Of a stretch of DNA of 64,000 bases, positions 43,402 to 58,400 are shown piece after piece. The stretch is taken from NCBI GenBank assembly GCA_016165875.1, contig JABBOT010000029.1:1162639-1226638 (forward strand), given 5' to 3'. Within the stretch, counting starts at the first letter, position 1. Every line of letters begins with the position of its first letter. The DNA comes from Acanthopleura granulata (taxonomy: Eukaryota; Mollusca; Polyplacophora; Chitonida; Chitonidae). Made by a program: the position numbers and the translations under genes. The notes under the pieces are model-generated. The model was not told the DNA's origin. It did not search any database and saw only the letters and a program-made list of their open reading frames with translations.

Positions 43402-46400
43402 TCACTCCTCTCGCTGGTAGAGGTACAGATAGCCCAAATCCTTCGGTGGGTTCACGGACAGGGCTACTTTCTCGTCATTGAATATCACCCACTGTCCATC
43501 CTTGAGAATGTGACAGACATAGTGTCCGACGAAACTGGAAGTGCCCATGTGACTGATGAAGCCCACCAGTCTGTACTCTGTGGGAAGAAAACACGACAGA
43601 TAAGTAATCAGATATAATTACACATGGCCTTCAATTCCTTCCAGAAACAAACGTGGAACGTGAGTTAACACCAAAGTAGCCCAGAGTCACTTCAGGTGAG
43701 CTCCAGCTATGAGTGGTGGTAGATCATATGTGAAGATCACACAACTGAGCCAAGTCAACTTACTCCCGTGTCCATCCCTGAACTTTGGCTGCTGTTCACC
43801 AGCTAATGCTGACTCTATTTCCATTGGCTGAGTTAACTCATCTGCATGGCTAAATATCCAATCAGCCGCTCTCTCCACATTGTTATCCTGGAAATGACAA
43901 AGTCCAATTCAGTGAAATGAGAAAACTGAGAAAGAGCTACTAACCACATATAATATATCAACATTTACAGAGTTACTACTATGGTTGCAAAAGCTGTTGA
44001 CTTATGTCGATGTAGATCACTGAAGGCACACTGTAGGATAGTTCTCTTACATGATGCTGGTTCCGGAGGAATGGAGAGAAAACCATTGCCCTCTGTGGGC
44101 TATCTAACAAATCTGGAAAGTGCAGGCAAATCAGTCGGAGATGAACTGCCCTATGCACTCTTATTGGTTACGAGTCTGACCGCCTGTGAGGACTGAGGTT
44201 TTAGCTGAACGAGAAGCACCACTGACCACATGTTGTTCGTATGGTTTCAGATTAAGTTGGATGATGTTACTAAAGTCCAATGAAATTCAATTTTCTCACA
44301 CAGATATTTACCTCTGACTGATGATAGCATGTTCTCAGGACTTATTTCTTAGATGCCACACTAGCTGCCATAGCACTAAACTTTCTGCAGAATCTCATAT
44401 GGATTAATTATAAATCCTACCACAATTTTACATTTATATTTTTTGTTTGATGCCATACACAAGAATTTATACATTGGCTGTAAGATTTAATGGTGGAAGA
44501 AACCTCAGTCAGAATTGCTGAGCAGAGAGAGACAAAGGAAACTTTGCTGACAAGGATGAAAACTGTGGTCACCCAATCACAGATAACTGCTGAATATTTA
44601 TACAACTGTATGAAAAATATTTCCATTAACTTATACATACATATACATGTACACATAAAAAACATCCCTGGCAAGACCTGAACATCAGAAAAGGCAGTGG
44701 AAGTCCTTGATACGTAACTAGTAACGTTTATTTGAAGACACACAATGAGACAGGATTTGCAAATATTAGTAAGAGAATTTTAATGTTTAAATGCTTGTGT
44801 TACAAAGAAAACAGGATGCTGACCGTAGCTTTTAAGGCCATACTAGCCTGCTCAATGGTAAAGCCCATGGAGACAATCATCGCTACTGCTTCTTCATTGG
44901 GTGAGAACGAGTCTTTTGACGACTTCTGGGGAAGCTGAAGGGGAACTGCGAAATCTGTAAATAAACAGCTAGTCATACGTCAGGATATACGAGGCTCTTA
45001 ATTTCAGGGGCCCCAACCCCTAAACTCAATTACCTAACCTTGACTGCAAATTAACTTACGTTTAAACATTATCTATGAGTTATGGGCATGTGGATAATAC
45101 TGTGAGCTTAAGTACAGGTTCAAGATTAATGTGGCTTGGATCCAGATACCGGTAATGTTGCAGAGCAAGAAAAGTTCATAAATAAAAAATCTGAAAATAT
45201 ATTCCTTTAATTTTGCACCCATGGTGTGGTAAGTACAGGCTCCTTCCTTTTGCCTTTTTCACTGTAACATACACACATCATTAATACGCTTTACTCAGCA
45301 TTTTAATGATCACGCCAGTATCTGTCAAAAGTACAAGTTAAAACTTACAACATACGACCTTTTCACAAAATTACCTATGCTTTATTGTGTAACAATTGCT
45401 AAAACTTAGGACTTGGAACTGACGATTACGATTTACAACTTAAGACTTGTTAGTGAAATGAGATCGTGGGTCCTTACCTGGGTCTCCCATGTGTTCCATC
45501 ACCCAGCTCATGGCAGCTTCTACACCAGAATTCTTCGTATGATACACTGCTTTTCGGCAACCCTCCCTCGCGAACCCCATCTCCATTAGTTGAGTGACAA
45601 CGGATTCATCAATCTGAACCTCTGCAGCAAGAAATAAAGGTCAGGAGTGTAATCCATGAAGACAACCACACCACCTCTATAGGTCTGCCTACATGCTCTG
45701 TGTGACACTGTGTTCTGGATTTATACAGAATTACCTTTTTCACAAAGAACCTGAAAGTCTTTACTTGCATGGCGTTTTATCAAATTATTCCAGATTATTT
45801 GACAGGAGAGTGTTCTGGTTTTGGGAAGAAACACGGATCTACTCCACCAGGTTATGTATCTGACAATCCCTGCTTTTCCTTCCCTGGCTGTGAGCGGGAG
45901 CCTGTGATCGTAATGTACCTGGTTCATCTGCCTGCTCTGAGGGTAGCTCTTTCTCCCCAGGCTGCGGGAAGGAGAATGTGATGACAACTTACCAGGTTCA
46001 TCTGACTTCTCTGCGGGCAGTTCTTCCTCCCCAGGCTGAATACCCTGACCTCTGAGAGGAGACAAGTCCAAAATGTCTGGTACATCAACAGAGACATCTG
46101 AAGAGAGAAACCCACACACAAGGCTGAAGATGTTCACAGAGTCTCACTAGTCCAACAAGCATGTTTCAAGTTGTGCCGCTTACACTAATTCTACTAATTT
46201 TTGGGTTACCTGATCTGCCTCCTTTACAGCTAATTGTAACAGGAATACACTTTTTTTTCTCAGTTGGTTAGCCTATGCAATGACCAGCATATCTATCTCT
46301 TTTCTCCTCATATTTCTTCAAATCCATTTACTTTTTCAAAAAGCTGAGAGAGAATTGTAATATTTTGCTTTCACCCATACTAATATCTGTCCCTATAATT

Positions 46401-49400
46401 TGTAGAATTAGGGTATTAACATTAAATGCTTACAGAACATGTTGATTTTCTGTTTTATACTTATGTCTGTCAAGTACAGGGCGAGGACTGTCACTCGGGT
46501 AATACATGTCTGACTGTAGAAGGCTTACACCGTAACTCACGCCTCTCTCTACTTTTACATTTTTCTCTCTACTTTCGACAGTTCTACACCCAAAGCATCC
46601 ATAGGAGAAAAATGTAACTCACGAAAACTTCCATATATTTGGACCGGTACATGATACACCATGAATATCCAAACTAACAGATGACCTAAATTTACAATGT
46701 ACTGTCCAAAACTTATCACCAGTTAAGCAGGTATTAATCCATTTCATAAGGAGTTCAAGTTTTCCATTTGAATGTGTGAAGGTTTGATGTATCTACTTTT
46801 ATTGTGAAAACCCACCTAACTTCTTGGGCACCCAGTCCTCTCCTATTGTGAACTTTTTTAACTGAATGATCAAAAAGTCTGGAAATGTTGACATTCTGGT
46901 TGTTCTGAAAGGATAAAAAAGGAAAGAAGCTAATTCAGCAAATTTACACCCAGTGCAAAGAATGTGTTCAACTTGAACTGACGTTCCACAAATGTAATCT
47001 GCACACAAAATTTTATAGTAATCGGACAACACTGAGAGAAGTCAGGGAATGGAAACAGAAGCAAGACTGACACGCTTACTGACATACCCAAATTAATGTC
47101 CCTCGCTTCCTCTGAAAGAATGGGAATGAAAAAAAAAAAAACTTTCACAGCAGCCACTTTCAATCTGATAAAAACCTATTATCTGATTTGGTTTGGTGTG
47201 AAAACCTGCTATCAAGTTATTTATGCTTGTTTCTTTATATTAGTAATTCAGCAAAATTTCTGCCAATGAATGTCAGTCTATGTGGACTGAGGGAAACTCA
47301 GGTTCTCTTTAATCTGTGCTGACCAGGAATATTACGGACACATTGTTTTCAAATACAGGTCAAACTTACTGTTGAGCTTTGCACTTAGACTGGATAGCTG
47401 AGCTGTAGAAATCCTCTATAATCACTGTGGCAGCGAAAGACTCAATACATGACTGTAAAGGAATTCGGGGCCGCACTATTTCAGATGGGTCTCTACAATG
47501 TTGATCAAATATAATTAACAAAACATGCTCTCTGCAATCAATCACAATAATCAAAATTATTAATTATTTCACAGTATTAAGTATGTTTATTACAACTTAT
47601 AAAGGGAAACAAGAATGAGTGAACACAGATATACCTTTCGCATTAAGAAGATTAAGACAGTGAGAAGATGGAGAAGACAGTGGCACAAGTCCACACACTC
47701 TGTGATTGGGAAGACATGGCATTACAACAGGTTATCAAGCATTACCAACATAGATGATATCTGAAAGTCAGTCATTTGATGTCTATGTCTTTTCACAGTC
47801 ACATATTCCTGACCATGGCAGTGTCACTAGTCATTTCAATTTGTACAAATTATGTTCATATCCAAGCAATTTATGATATTCTTTTCCTTCTTTTTTCATT
47901 GCAATCACACAGCTCTGAAAATTATTCCATACCTTTACTGCTTGAGGAACAGTTTGTCTGCTCATTAAACACTTATACATTTACTGCATCCCAATAGCAC
48001 ACACATTAACACATGAATTATTACACCACAGCAAGCTAGATATACATGGACAGTATATTTTGTTTTATGTCCTTACTACATGTGTTGGCAGAGAAGACTT
48101 GTACTTACATTTTCTTTGACTCTGCTGCCAGCTCCTGCTTTTTTGATTCGTAAGCCAAGACTGCATCTGTTGTACAGTTAATACAGGGTTTGACATGCAA
48201 CATTAGAATGCCACAGGCGCAAGTACATGTGTATAGTATCTAGCAGACTGGTTATCCCCTACACCTTTCACAAGTCATCCCAGCATTCATCACATCATTT
48301 CTAGTTTTGCCAGTAAACAATACCTTATACAAATGAACAATGAAATAAAACTTATCTCATAGGTCATAACAATTTTTTTCTTCACATTACAGGCATCATA
48401 ACTTCCTTTAATTATTTAAAGACATTCTACAATATACTGGGATCAACACTTGCCTTATTTCTCAACCATTTTGCACATGAGGGTTTTGTGCACCTTTTTA
48501 ATTTGATTTTGATGACAAAACTAAATGTACACTGGTTGGACTGAAGAGTTTTAGGGCGACACAAAAAGTAAAATTTTATAAGTACACAGAGAATAATGCC
48601 CTCAGAACATGCATAAACAACACTAAGTATTAAACTGAAGGAGTTGTCTGCCCCTGGTTCTGCCCACCTTTGTTTGTGGCTGCCTCCAGAGGGATGTTCA
48701 GTGAGAGCAGGTACTCAGCCCGTTTACTGTAGCGTACCTTACCCGACCCCCCACACTGGACCCTCTCCTCTACCTCATACTTGAAGCTGTCTGTGGGATT
48801 GTCTGTGCCTCGACTGTTCCTCTAAAACAAGTTTTCACAACAATAAAAGCTGGTCGGCCACCACTCGCTCAAAAATCTTTCCAAACACAATCACACTTGT
48901 CAGCTAAACAATGCAGTTCGCAGACATGTCACTTTAATGTTCACCTTTATATTAATATACCCATGCTTTATATGTGGCCATTTGTTAATCATACTCATCC
49001 TCGGCTATTCTGATAGTGAATGCAGTCATATATTTACTTGGGCATGCTTTAAGAAATTTCTGATTTTTTTCTTTACATGTGTATTGAAAATGTCTTGCAC
49101 AAATGGAGTGATATATCCATGAAAAAAATATCTGGACTATCTTGATGGAACCATGTGAAGTAAAGTGTCCCAAAACAGAAAAACAAATACACGTATGTGT
49201 GTATATATATGCATGCTCAGGGGTTTATGTCACACTTAACAGTCTTTCAGTCACATGATGACGAGAAGTCTTTAGAATGTATATACATATACTGTGTCTT
49301 CTTGTGGCAGGATGATGTCCATGCCGTCAAAGTGCTGCTGCCACTGGAACATCACTGCTGCCATGCTGAAGACATCACAGATGACACCTAACCCAGTCAC

Positions 49401-52400
49401 ATTATGCTGATACCGAGCCGATCAGTCCTGTTTCCTTGCTCTAACCTAAGAGTGCTTACTGCCTAGCTAGGCAGCAACAAGTACCATTTTGGAATGATCA
49501 ACGCTGGATTGATCTCAAATATCCCCACCTTGAGGCGGAAACTCTAAAAACATGTATGTAAATGACACGGTGACATAAAATGCCCACATCAATGTCCATT
49601 TGTGATCAGACGTCAGTGTTAAATGACATTCTGTGGCTTTTTTATGATTACTGACATGGTTTTTCTCAGTTTTGTAATTACTTTGCCTACATGTACTATG
49701 AACTCGGAGCTGATTTATCGTGTGAAAATTCACCTGGGGTTCATGTTTTGGTACTTTCTAAACCTAGCTTTACCTCTATGACATTGATAAGGTGGAGGAG
49801 GAATTCCTGGGCGTCTTGCTGGCGTTTGGTGGAGAACTCTGGATGACCGCGACCAATCAGTGACTTGAACATCTGTGGGCGGATTCCTCTGGGAGCCTAC
49901 AACACGATGTGAAATGGCTACATATCTGACTAGGAACTTTTCACCAAGGTCATGTGGCTCACAGGCTGGAGAAGTTTATTCAGGAGACCACCGGGAGTTA
50001 AGTTGAATGTGGCTCAATCCAGAAAGTTAATACAAGCTGATGACTGTCTCATTCTGTCTGGGGGGAGGCAAAACCAATACCGAAATTTTTCTTAATTTGT
50101 CACACAAGTATTTAGTGCAAGTAATTAGCATGGCAGTTAAGATTAGCCAGTTCATCCAATACAAGTTTAAACATACTCTCAATTTTTAACTTTTAACTGA
50201 CGAAAACAAACTGCTCCTACCTGGGCTTTGTCTTCTGTCCCCTCTGGGACTGGCTGAGAATAGTCACCTGACAATAACCCATGACCAAATTTGGCCCTGT
50301 CTCAACAGATAGAAGGACAATGTACATACTTCAAAACATAACATTTTACCACAGACAGACAAATCCAACATCAAACTTCACAGCCAAGTTAACTTTACCA
50401 ATGATATTTTACGTAATTTTGAATTTTGAATTTCAAACATCATAAGTTGTTTTCCTTACGCAGAAATGTTTAGGTTAACTGAGCAAATCAATTTCTATCC
50501 AGTGTCTGATTTTAATTCTTTTATGAAACACTCAGTGTTAGGCTTAGAAAATAAAATATGAGACGTCACCTGAAAAGGGTTATGAGATTTATTTGTTTAT
50601 TTATTTGACGATGCTGTTTTACACCATACTCAAGAATATTTCACTTATACAAAGGGGGACCAGCATTATGGCGAGAGAAAACCAAACAGATCCCTGGGGG
50701 CATCCATGACCATCCCCAGGTTGCTGGCAGACCTTCCCATGTACATCTGAAAAGGAAACCAGTATGGGATGGGCTTGAACTCACAACCATCCCATTGGTA
50801 AGAGACTCTGGGGTTACTGTGTTGCACTAGTGCTCTAACCACCTTGGCTTTAGCCAGAAACCTAACCACTGGTCAAGGAAGACACATATATACACTGTAG
50901 TTCAACAATAACAAAGCTGGCTTACAACTTAACTATCACAAGCAGCTTGCACCTCATACATTTAGAAACTGTTTTGCACCAGTTGTAAATACAGTATTTA
51001 ATCGCGGTCAACTTCAACATCATTTCTCCTTCCATTAATCTGAACATCACTGCTGTTGCAGTGAAATAGTCTGGACAATACAAATAAATACCAACATTCA
51101 TACCTTGTCAAAATCTTAAAATAAACTTTACCCAGGAACTAGCTCCAACACTTGTCCAAATAAATCCACATTTACTGCTATATTTCCTTCTAAATCAGAC
51201 TGAGTAAAAGAGTTGGATACTTTACATTTGAGTGTTGAAATCAGATGTCGGGTCACTGGGAGCTTCATCAAATATCCTCGGGGCAGCCTCAGCATATCTG
51301 GTCAATAGATGTACAACAGTGTAACAGCTGGGGTCAGATTTTTGCACAGTGCAGTTCATTTTGACTATTTAGGTGACTACCAAGTCAGACCCAAGTACAG
51401 TTACCATACAAAAACACACAAAATAATGTTTTTGCTTGGGCAAGAGCAATTCATGTTAGAGACTTAGGGTCAGTTGTTCAATGTACTATGACTTCAGAAT
51501 GAATGGTATCAGACTGACTGACTAGTCAGTTCTGACTAAAGTGTCAGTTAAGAGTGTATAGGAATGAGTCCAAAAGTCTAGCTAATTAACCTTGAATGCA
51601 ATTCTGAACAGCTGTCTGCAGGTCAAACAATAATGAGTGAAATTCTTTCTGTACACAATATTTGTAAGGCAAAACACTATACACTATTATTTTTACTCTA
51701 TAAATCGCCCATTATCAAACAAATACCAAAAACCAGGTTCTTGAATAACAAATCTCTTCATATGATCAGAAACAATGTCTATCAACACATGCAAAAGAAA
51801 AGGAAAACCAAAAGCCATCCAAGGCAAAATAAAGAAGTCAAAAGAAGTGGTCCACTATACTGAAAAGAAGTAAAATTAACTGTTCATGTTACCGTTTTTG
51901 GAAGTCTGGGATTGTGAATAAGATTTGCATGACAGAGTTCATGTAGCAGGAGTTGCCAAGGTTACGGATGCCCGTGAGTCCTGGTCCGCAGACAGGGGTG
52001 AGTTTGCTCCCCGCCTCCTGGATCACGTCCCACTCTCCAATCTTCTGGTTCAGATCTATCTCCATCTCAATCATTGTCTTCTCCGTCTGAAATAAACACA
52101 GTACCTTAACCAATGAAATACATGTATACCTGGACTGGAAAAGTTAGAAACAAGACAAAGCATGTTATACCTGTTTGATTTAGTGTTGAAACCTTGCCAG
52201 ATGTTATCCTACAATGTACAACAGGGTTCCAGTGTTGAAACCTTGTGTAATGTTATCCTACATTTTACAACTTCATTCTAGTGCCCGATGTTATCCTACA
52301 CTGCACAACAGGCTTTTAGTGTTGAAGCCTTGCCTAATGTTATCCTATACTGTATGCCGGGGTTTTAGAGTTTGCAGCCTTGTCTGATTCTAACCTATGC

Positions 52401-55400
52401 TGTTCAGCAAGGTTGTAGTGTTGAGATCTTGTCTGATGTTATTTTACACTGTACAGCAGGGTTTTAGAGTTTGAAGCCTTGCGTGATGCTAACCTACACT
52501 GTACAACAGGGTCCTAATTTTGAAACCTCATCTGATGCTATCCTACACTGTGCAACACGGTTTTAGTGTTCAAACTTTACCCGATGTTATACAGCAGGGC
52601 CCCCAGCAACCTGTCGTGGGTTTCCCCCGGGCTCTGCTCGGTTTCCTCTCATCATAATGCTGGCTGCTGTCATATAAGTGAAATATTCTTGAGTATGATG
52701 TAAAACAACAATCAAATAAATACATAAGTAAATATATAAATAAATACACTATACAGCAGGGCTCTAGTATTTAAACGTTGTGTGATGTTATCCTACCTGC
52801 CACAAGAGGGTTCTAGTGTCAAAACCTTTTGTGATATTATCCTACATTGTACAGCAGGGTTTTATTCAGTGATTTACTTACATCATTGTAACTCAAGGAT
52901 ACTAGAACCCCTCAGGGGTGAAATCTGGTCATATTTTATTATTTCATATTCTTATTCTCCACTCTCCTACTTATCCTCTCATCTACAGCTGAAAATCAAA
53001 TTTGAATTGTAAATACCTTAAATTTGACAAAAAGTATGATATTTTGTTACCCAAGGCAGTGGTGTTTTCTGAGTTCCCCCTGATTAGGGGATTAGCTCAG
53101 TGAAAACAGTTATCGACTGTGAGTAGACATACCTCTAGAAAATGTGTATTGCCTCCTGCTACAAACTGTGCATGGCTGCTTGTGCAGACTACTCAGGTAA
53201 TCATATTAACTAAAACAACAGCCTTAATCACCCCTACGGGTGCCACTGGGGGAGGGTTTATAGACACACAGCAGCAGGTGTGCTCATAATTGTCAAGATA
53301 AAATACCAATTTATGCTTTCATGGAGTATGACAAGTTAACTTTAACAGTTTGATGTGTTTACATTTTAACTGGAGTCAGCACAATTCTTGATTAAAATGA
53401 ACTTGCAAACGAATTAATGACGAATTTTGTCAAACAAAATGCTACTCCAGACATTCTGGTCTTTTTCTCCCTTTCTATTTTTGAGATGGATGTGTGGTAA
53501 AATTCATGCATTTCTCTTATTTTTCAACATAATGCTGTGAAACTATGCATGCATGCAGCTAAATACTTAAGCTACAAAACAGTCTCACAGATTTTTTATA
53601 TTTTTAGTAGTTTTAAAGGTATTAGTACAGGAACATCAAATTTTCAAAAAGCTTTTAAATTTTTGAAGGTTTTAATTTTAAATGATCACTCAGAGCAATT
53701 AAAAATGAATATAAAGAATCTGTGGAAAGAGTTTTTAGTTTAAACAGTAAATTATCAACATGGGCAAGAAACATTTAAAAACTGGCAAAAAATAGCATTT
53801 TGAAAAACAGCTCTGATACTTTTCAAACTTTCTCTTCTTATTTTGATTAATACAAAAGTTGGGTAAATTTTAAAAGGTTTTTTGAAATCAGCAGTCGTTC
53901 AGCTTTCAGAATATACACACATATGGTCATACTTGATCAACAGTTTGGGCTATACAAGGTAAATTTGAAATTTTGCTCACAAGAGGTTCTAGTATCCTTA
54001 CTGCCATACTCAAGAAGTTTTCACTAAGGCAATGACTGTCATTTTATGGGTGGGGGAAACCAGAGGTTGTGTGCTGGCGCTTTCTCACATGTAACACTGG
54101 ATGTACACACTGTATACTGGTGAATGATAAGTGGTTTTCAATGAACGTTAAACTGTGCAAACAGCCACATGATCTCCAAATACTGCTTACTGCCACCAAG
54201 GCACCACAAACAGTGAGACTAGGGAATCCACAAATTCACTATCCAAGCACTATCCCTTGTTGACACTTTGTCTGATATTTATTTTCCAATGGACTGTTGG
54301 GATGTATAAGGGTCCAGTCTCACCTTTTGCATGGCTGCTATGTTTATTCCCCAGTGAGCTAAATGTTTCGCTAGATAGGGGTCCTCCACCATGTCGTCTT
54401 CATCGTAGGAGAAAACATCTGTAGTCAGAAAGTAACAGGAAGTGTAAATCATGTTATAAAATCATTGTTCATTACATTCTACATCTACTGAAATAACAAG
54501 GACATTGACACATCATATAATTTTTTGATAATAATTCAGAAATATAATATTTCCTATTCCAGATATTAAAATTTATGTAAATACTTTTGACTTAAGTCAG
54601 ATCAAGCAAGATGACAAGAATTTAAATTAGTTAACACAAGTCTTTGTAGTCGAGGTGTGCTATCAAACTACTGAAACCATAGTAGCAAACTACTGAAACC
54701 ATATCTAGGTGTGCTAACTACACATGTCTGAACCAATCAAGTCTGTGGAGTGTGATTCTAGGTGTACAAATCACACTCCTGGTCTTCTGCATGGGGAGTG
54801 ACAGTCACGCTCTTGCTCAAAAACAAAAACGAAGGTCAGATAAAAAAAAATGCACCTGAAAATGTAAAGTGTTGTCATGTTGAGGTATCATGGGCTGAAA
54901 AAATCTGAGTGACGATGGTAAACCTGCGATCCTTGGCAGGTTAGTGGCCAGCTTTCACACCTGTTCATCACTTGTTAGAAGCCTTACCGGCGCCATCTGG
55001 TGTGATAGTCCCCAGCTTGACAGCTAGTGGATACTTGGTCTTTGCGTAAGCTTCTACAGCATGGTTGTTACCACCGCTCCCATCAAAGAACCTCCTGCCA
55101 CAGAGGATGCTGCCGTCAGTGAGGTTAAGCCAGAGGTTAGACGTCAGGTCACACTGCTCACACTTCCAGCCCGTGGGTGGGATCTTCTTACCATTATCCA
55201 GCTGCTGGAGTGTCTCGGCGTGTCTGTGGGAAGAAACAAGGCATTCAGAGAGTCCCAACAGCATAAAGATAAAAGCAGTAGATTGCTGGGTGGTAAAGAC
55301 GACTTTGTGGGGAGATTGAGTACAAAATTGAGGCAGTGGTCTTGGATATGCAAATTGTTAACTGCGTTTGGCAATCTGTGAACAATTGCAACCATGTGAA

Positions 55401-58400
55401 TGGCTAAGCAAATGTTGTACTATGGTTAGTAAAAAACCTCCATTGTGGGTGTCTGAGTGCCAACTCGCTGGAGTGATTGATATGCAAATAATTTCCTGTG
55501 ATTGGCTATCTGTGTACTATGGGTGGCCATTGTAGCTGTATGATTGGCTGAGCAAATACTCATCTGACAACAGTCACTGTCTAAATATTCTGCCACAGAA
55601 AAGGAAGGCCCATGCATTGGCCAGTGTCATAGGCTACTACTATCAATACAGATGTGAAATGCTTTCTACAGATAATGTAGAAAACAACTCAACCTTCCAT
55701 CAGTAGGCCCTTTGTAGATGTACACACAAGAAAAAAAATATTTAAAGAAAAAACAAACAAAACATATCTTTTTATCACTGTATGTTGGAGCTCAGACAAA
55801 AAAGCTTAACCTTCCATTCACGTACCAGTGCCACTATACAGGAACTACAACAAAAAAGCTTAACCTTCCATTCACGTACCAGTGCCACTATACAGGAACT
55901 ACAACAAAAAAGCTTAACCTTCCATTCACGTACCAGTGCAAAAGCTTAACCTTCCATTCATGTACCAGTGCCACTATACAGGAACTACAACAAAAAAGCT
56001 TAACCTTTCATCTGAGTATGTACATTTACACACCTACTGTAGACTAGGAGCAAGCCATGTATGAAAGCCCAATATGCAGGAGTTCAATAAACGAAGCTTA
56101 ACCTTCCGTCCAACTGTGTGCATTTATACACCATAATTACTTCAGACTAGAGAGCTAAAAAAACACTTCAATCAATGAATGAGAGACCATTACACATGTC
56201 CAAAGCTTCACCAATCAATGAATGAGAGACCATTACACATGTACAAAGCTTCACCAATCAATGAATGAGAGACCATTACACATGTATACAGCTTCACCAA
56301 TCAATGAATGAGAGACCATTACACATGTCCAAAGCTTCACCTTCAATCCATGTATGAGAGTCCATTATACAGGAGGTAAAGGAAAAAAAAAAAGAAGCTT
56401 AACCAGACACCATCACTGACACTGCTATCGAAGTGCCACTTTTTCCCCTTCACAACACCTGCTTACTTCGTACAGGTGAGCTACAAACCCGTTTCTTTCA
56501 CGTATCATAATCCAAAATAGATAAACTGACCTCTATATAAATGTACACTTTAAATACATAGCTTCACTTTTGAAATGAATCCCCAACATCCAGTTTATTT
56601 ATAACCTCAGACAGGGAATTTATATTTTTGCCAGAGTTTATCTCTCTGTCTGCTTAATGGTCTGTTGGGAACTTCATGGTAACCGTTATGGATGAAATGG
56701 ATTATATGAAATTTTGTGCACAGTATGGGTCAAGGAAGTCCTCTAAATCTCTGTGGTGATAAGGATCTACATGTACATCCTGACACAGAAATATTTTGAA
56801 TGATTTTTCATCCTCGTCACAATGGACAGAAATGCAGATAAATGTTCTTGTCAGGGAGGATGGAGCTGTCAGAGTGTTCTTCACTTAATCGTTTATTTAA
56901 TGAGAGTTTATATATTTCATTGTAGTGTAACACAATGCTCAAATATTCTGACTGGGCAAGAGCTGGTTGCCAAACTTTGCAAAACTTTGGCAACCAGAGG
57001 AATTTTGTTGCCAGAAATTGCAAAAACTGAACAGGCACACTATGACTGCCAGATACTGCAAACTGCCAGAGGCTACTACATACAATGGTTCACCACAAAT
57101 AGCAAGGAATTCTTCAATTTATTGTGCTGTACAAGCTGTAGCACAGAAGGGTAATTTGTTCACGAAAAATTATGTGAAGTTAGATGTATATGTGAATTAC
57201 CCATAGTCAGATAAAATTGCACATGATTTTTAATCAACTTGGTACTGCATGGTGAATAGTTGGTGGAATTATTAGTGTATACAGTACATGTATATTAAAC
57301 ACAGGGTCACAGGCATATTCCGCCAGCATACTTTGAGATGACTCTTTTCTCCCCATCCCAGGTACCAGCCATCGCAGCGGCCTCCTCAAGTTTCCAAGCA
57401 TCTTCTGCACCAAGTATTCCTGCTACCGATTGGGCAACCTTCACAAGCAGACAACACCAATGCATTACGTCCAACACCAAGTTATATGAAGAATTACATA
57501 AAAGCGCTTTGTTCATTTCAAACTTGAAACTTAAAAATTCCATTTATTCATCAATGTCTTTTAAGTGATCAATCCTAATTGGATTAAACAGCTAGTGTAA
57601 AGCTGGGAAAGCATCATAAAAATATTCACGATTGCTGAGGAGGAGAAAATGGTCTGCTTTAGTATTCTTCATATTTTTCTTGGATGCTGAGAGGTATATG
57701 TAAAATCAATGTTCACATTTTGCTGCCTTATACTGGTTAACCGCTAGAACACACTGTGACTGACTTAACATGTGGAGCTATGCTGACGCTTTGTGCGCTG
57801 TTTTGGAAATGATAACAGTTTTAATATAACTGATAGTACAATTAAATGTTAGTGTAAATGTATGCATGTAATTATTTGCTAAATACTCAACTAACAGATT
57901 AAAAGAAAATTTTATTGTTCTTACAATTTATCATTTGTTACATTCAAAGCACACCAGATATTCGTTGTTCTGTTTTGAGAACAATTTTACAGCAATCTGC
58001 CACGGGTCAAAGCACATGTACTGTTCATGAAATTAGTCAGTGTGCATTGAATCTGTATCAGAGCAATTAGTATGCACATCCTGGTGTACCCTGAGACAGT
58101 GTCATCAAGACCATTTCTCTACTTGTACAAGCAAGTTTCGTTGATGGTTCACTGATTGACTGATTTCTGTTTAAAGCTGTAGTACAGAATATTTTACTTT
58201 TAATTATGGCAGTTAGTTTCATGGGTGGAGTGAACTAGCGACATTCGGCAAGTCACTGACCCTCCAAACTGCCCCGAATGCATTTGTCACTTACTGTTAT
58301 TTTTCCCTACCACCACAGCCCTGGAGAGAGCAACCTTGGAAGGAGACATGTGTAGGAGAATGACTTACTACATCTGGCAGCTCACTGCACGGGAGAGGGA

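Noticed and set aside
55718..56345. Spaced tandem repeats that could be mistaken for a CRISPR array
   Set aside because: Units are contiguous without unique spacers, there are no cas genes, and the locus is inside an intron of an animal gene.
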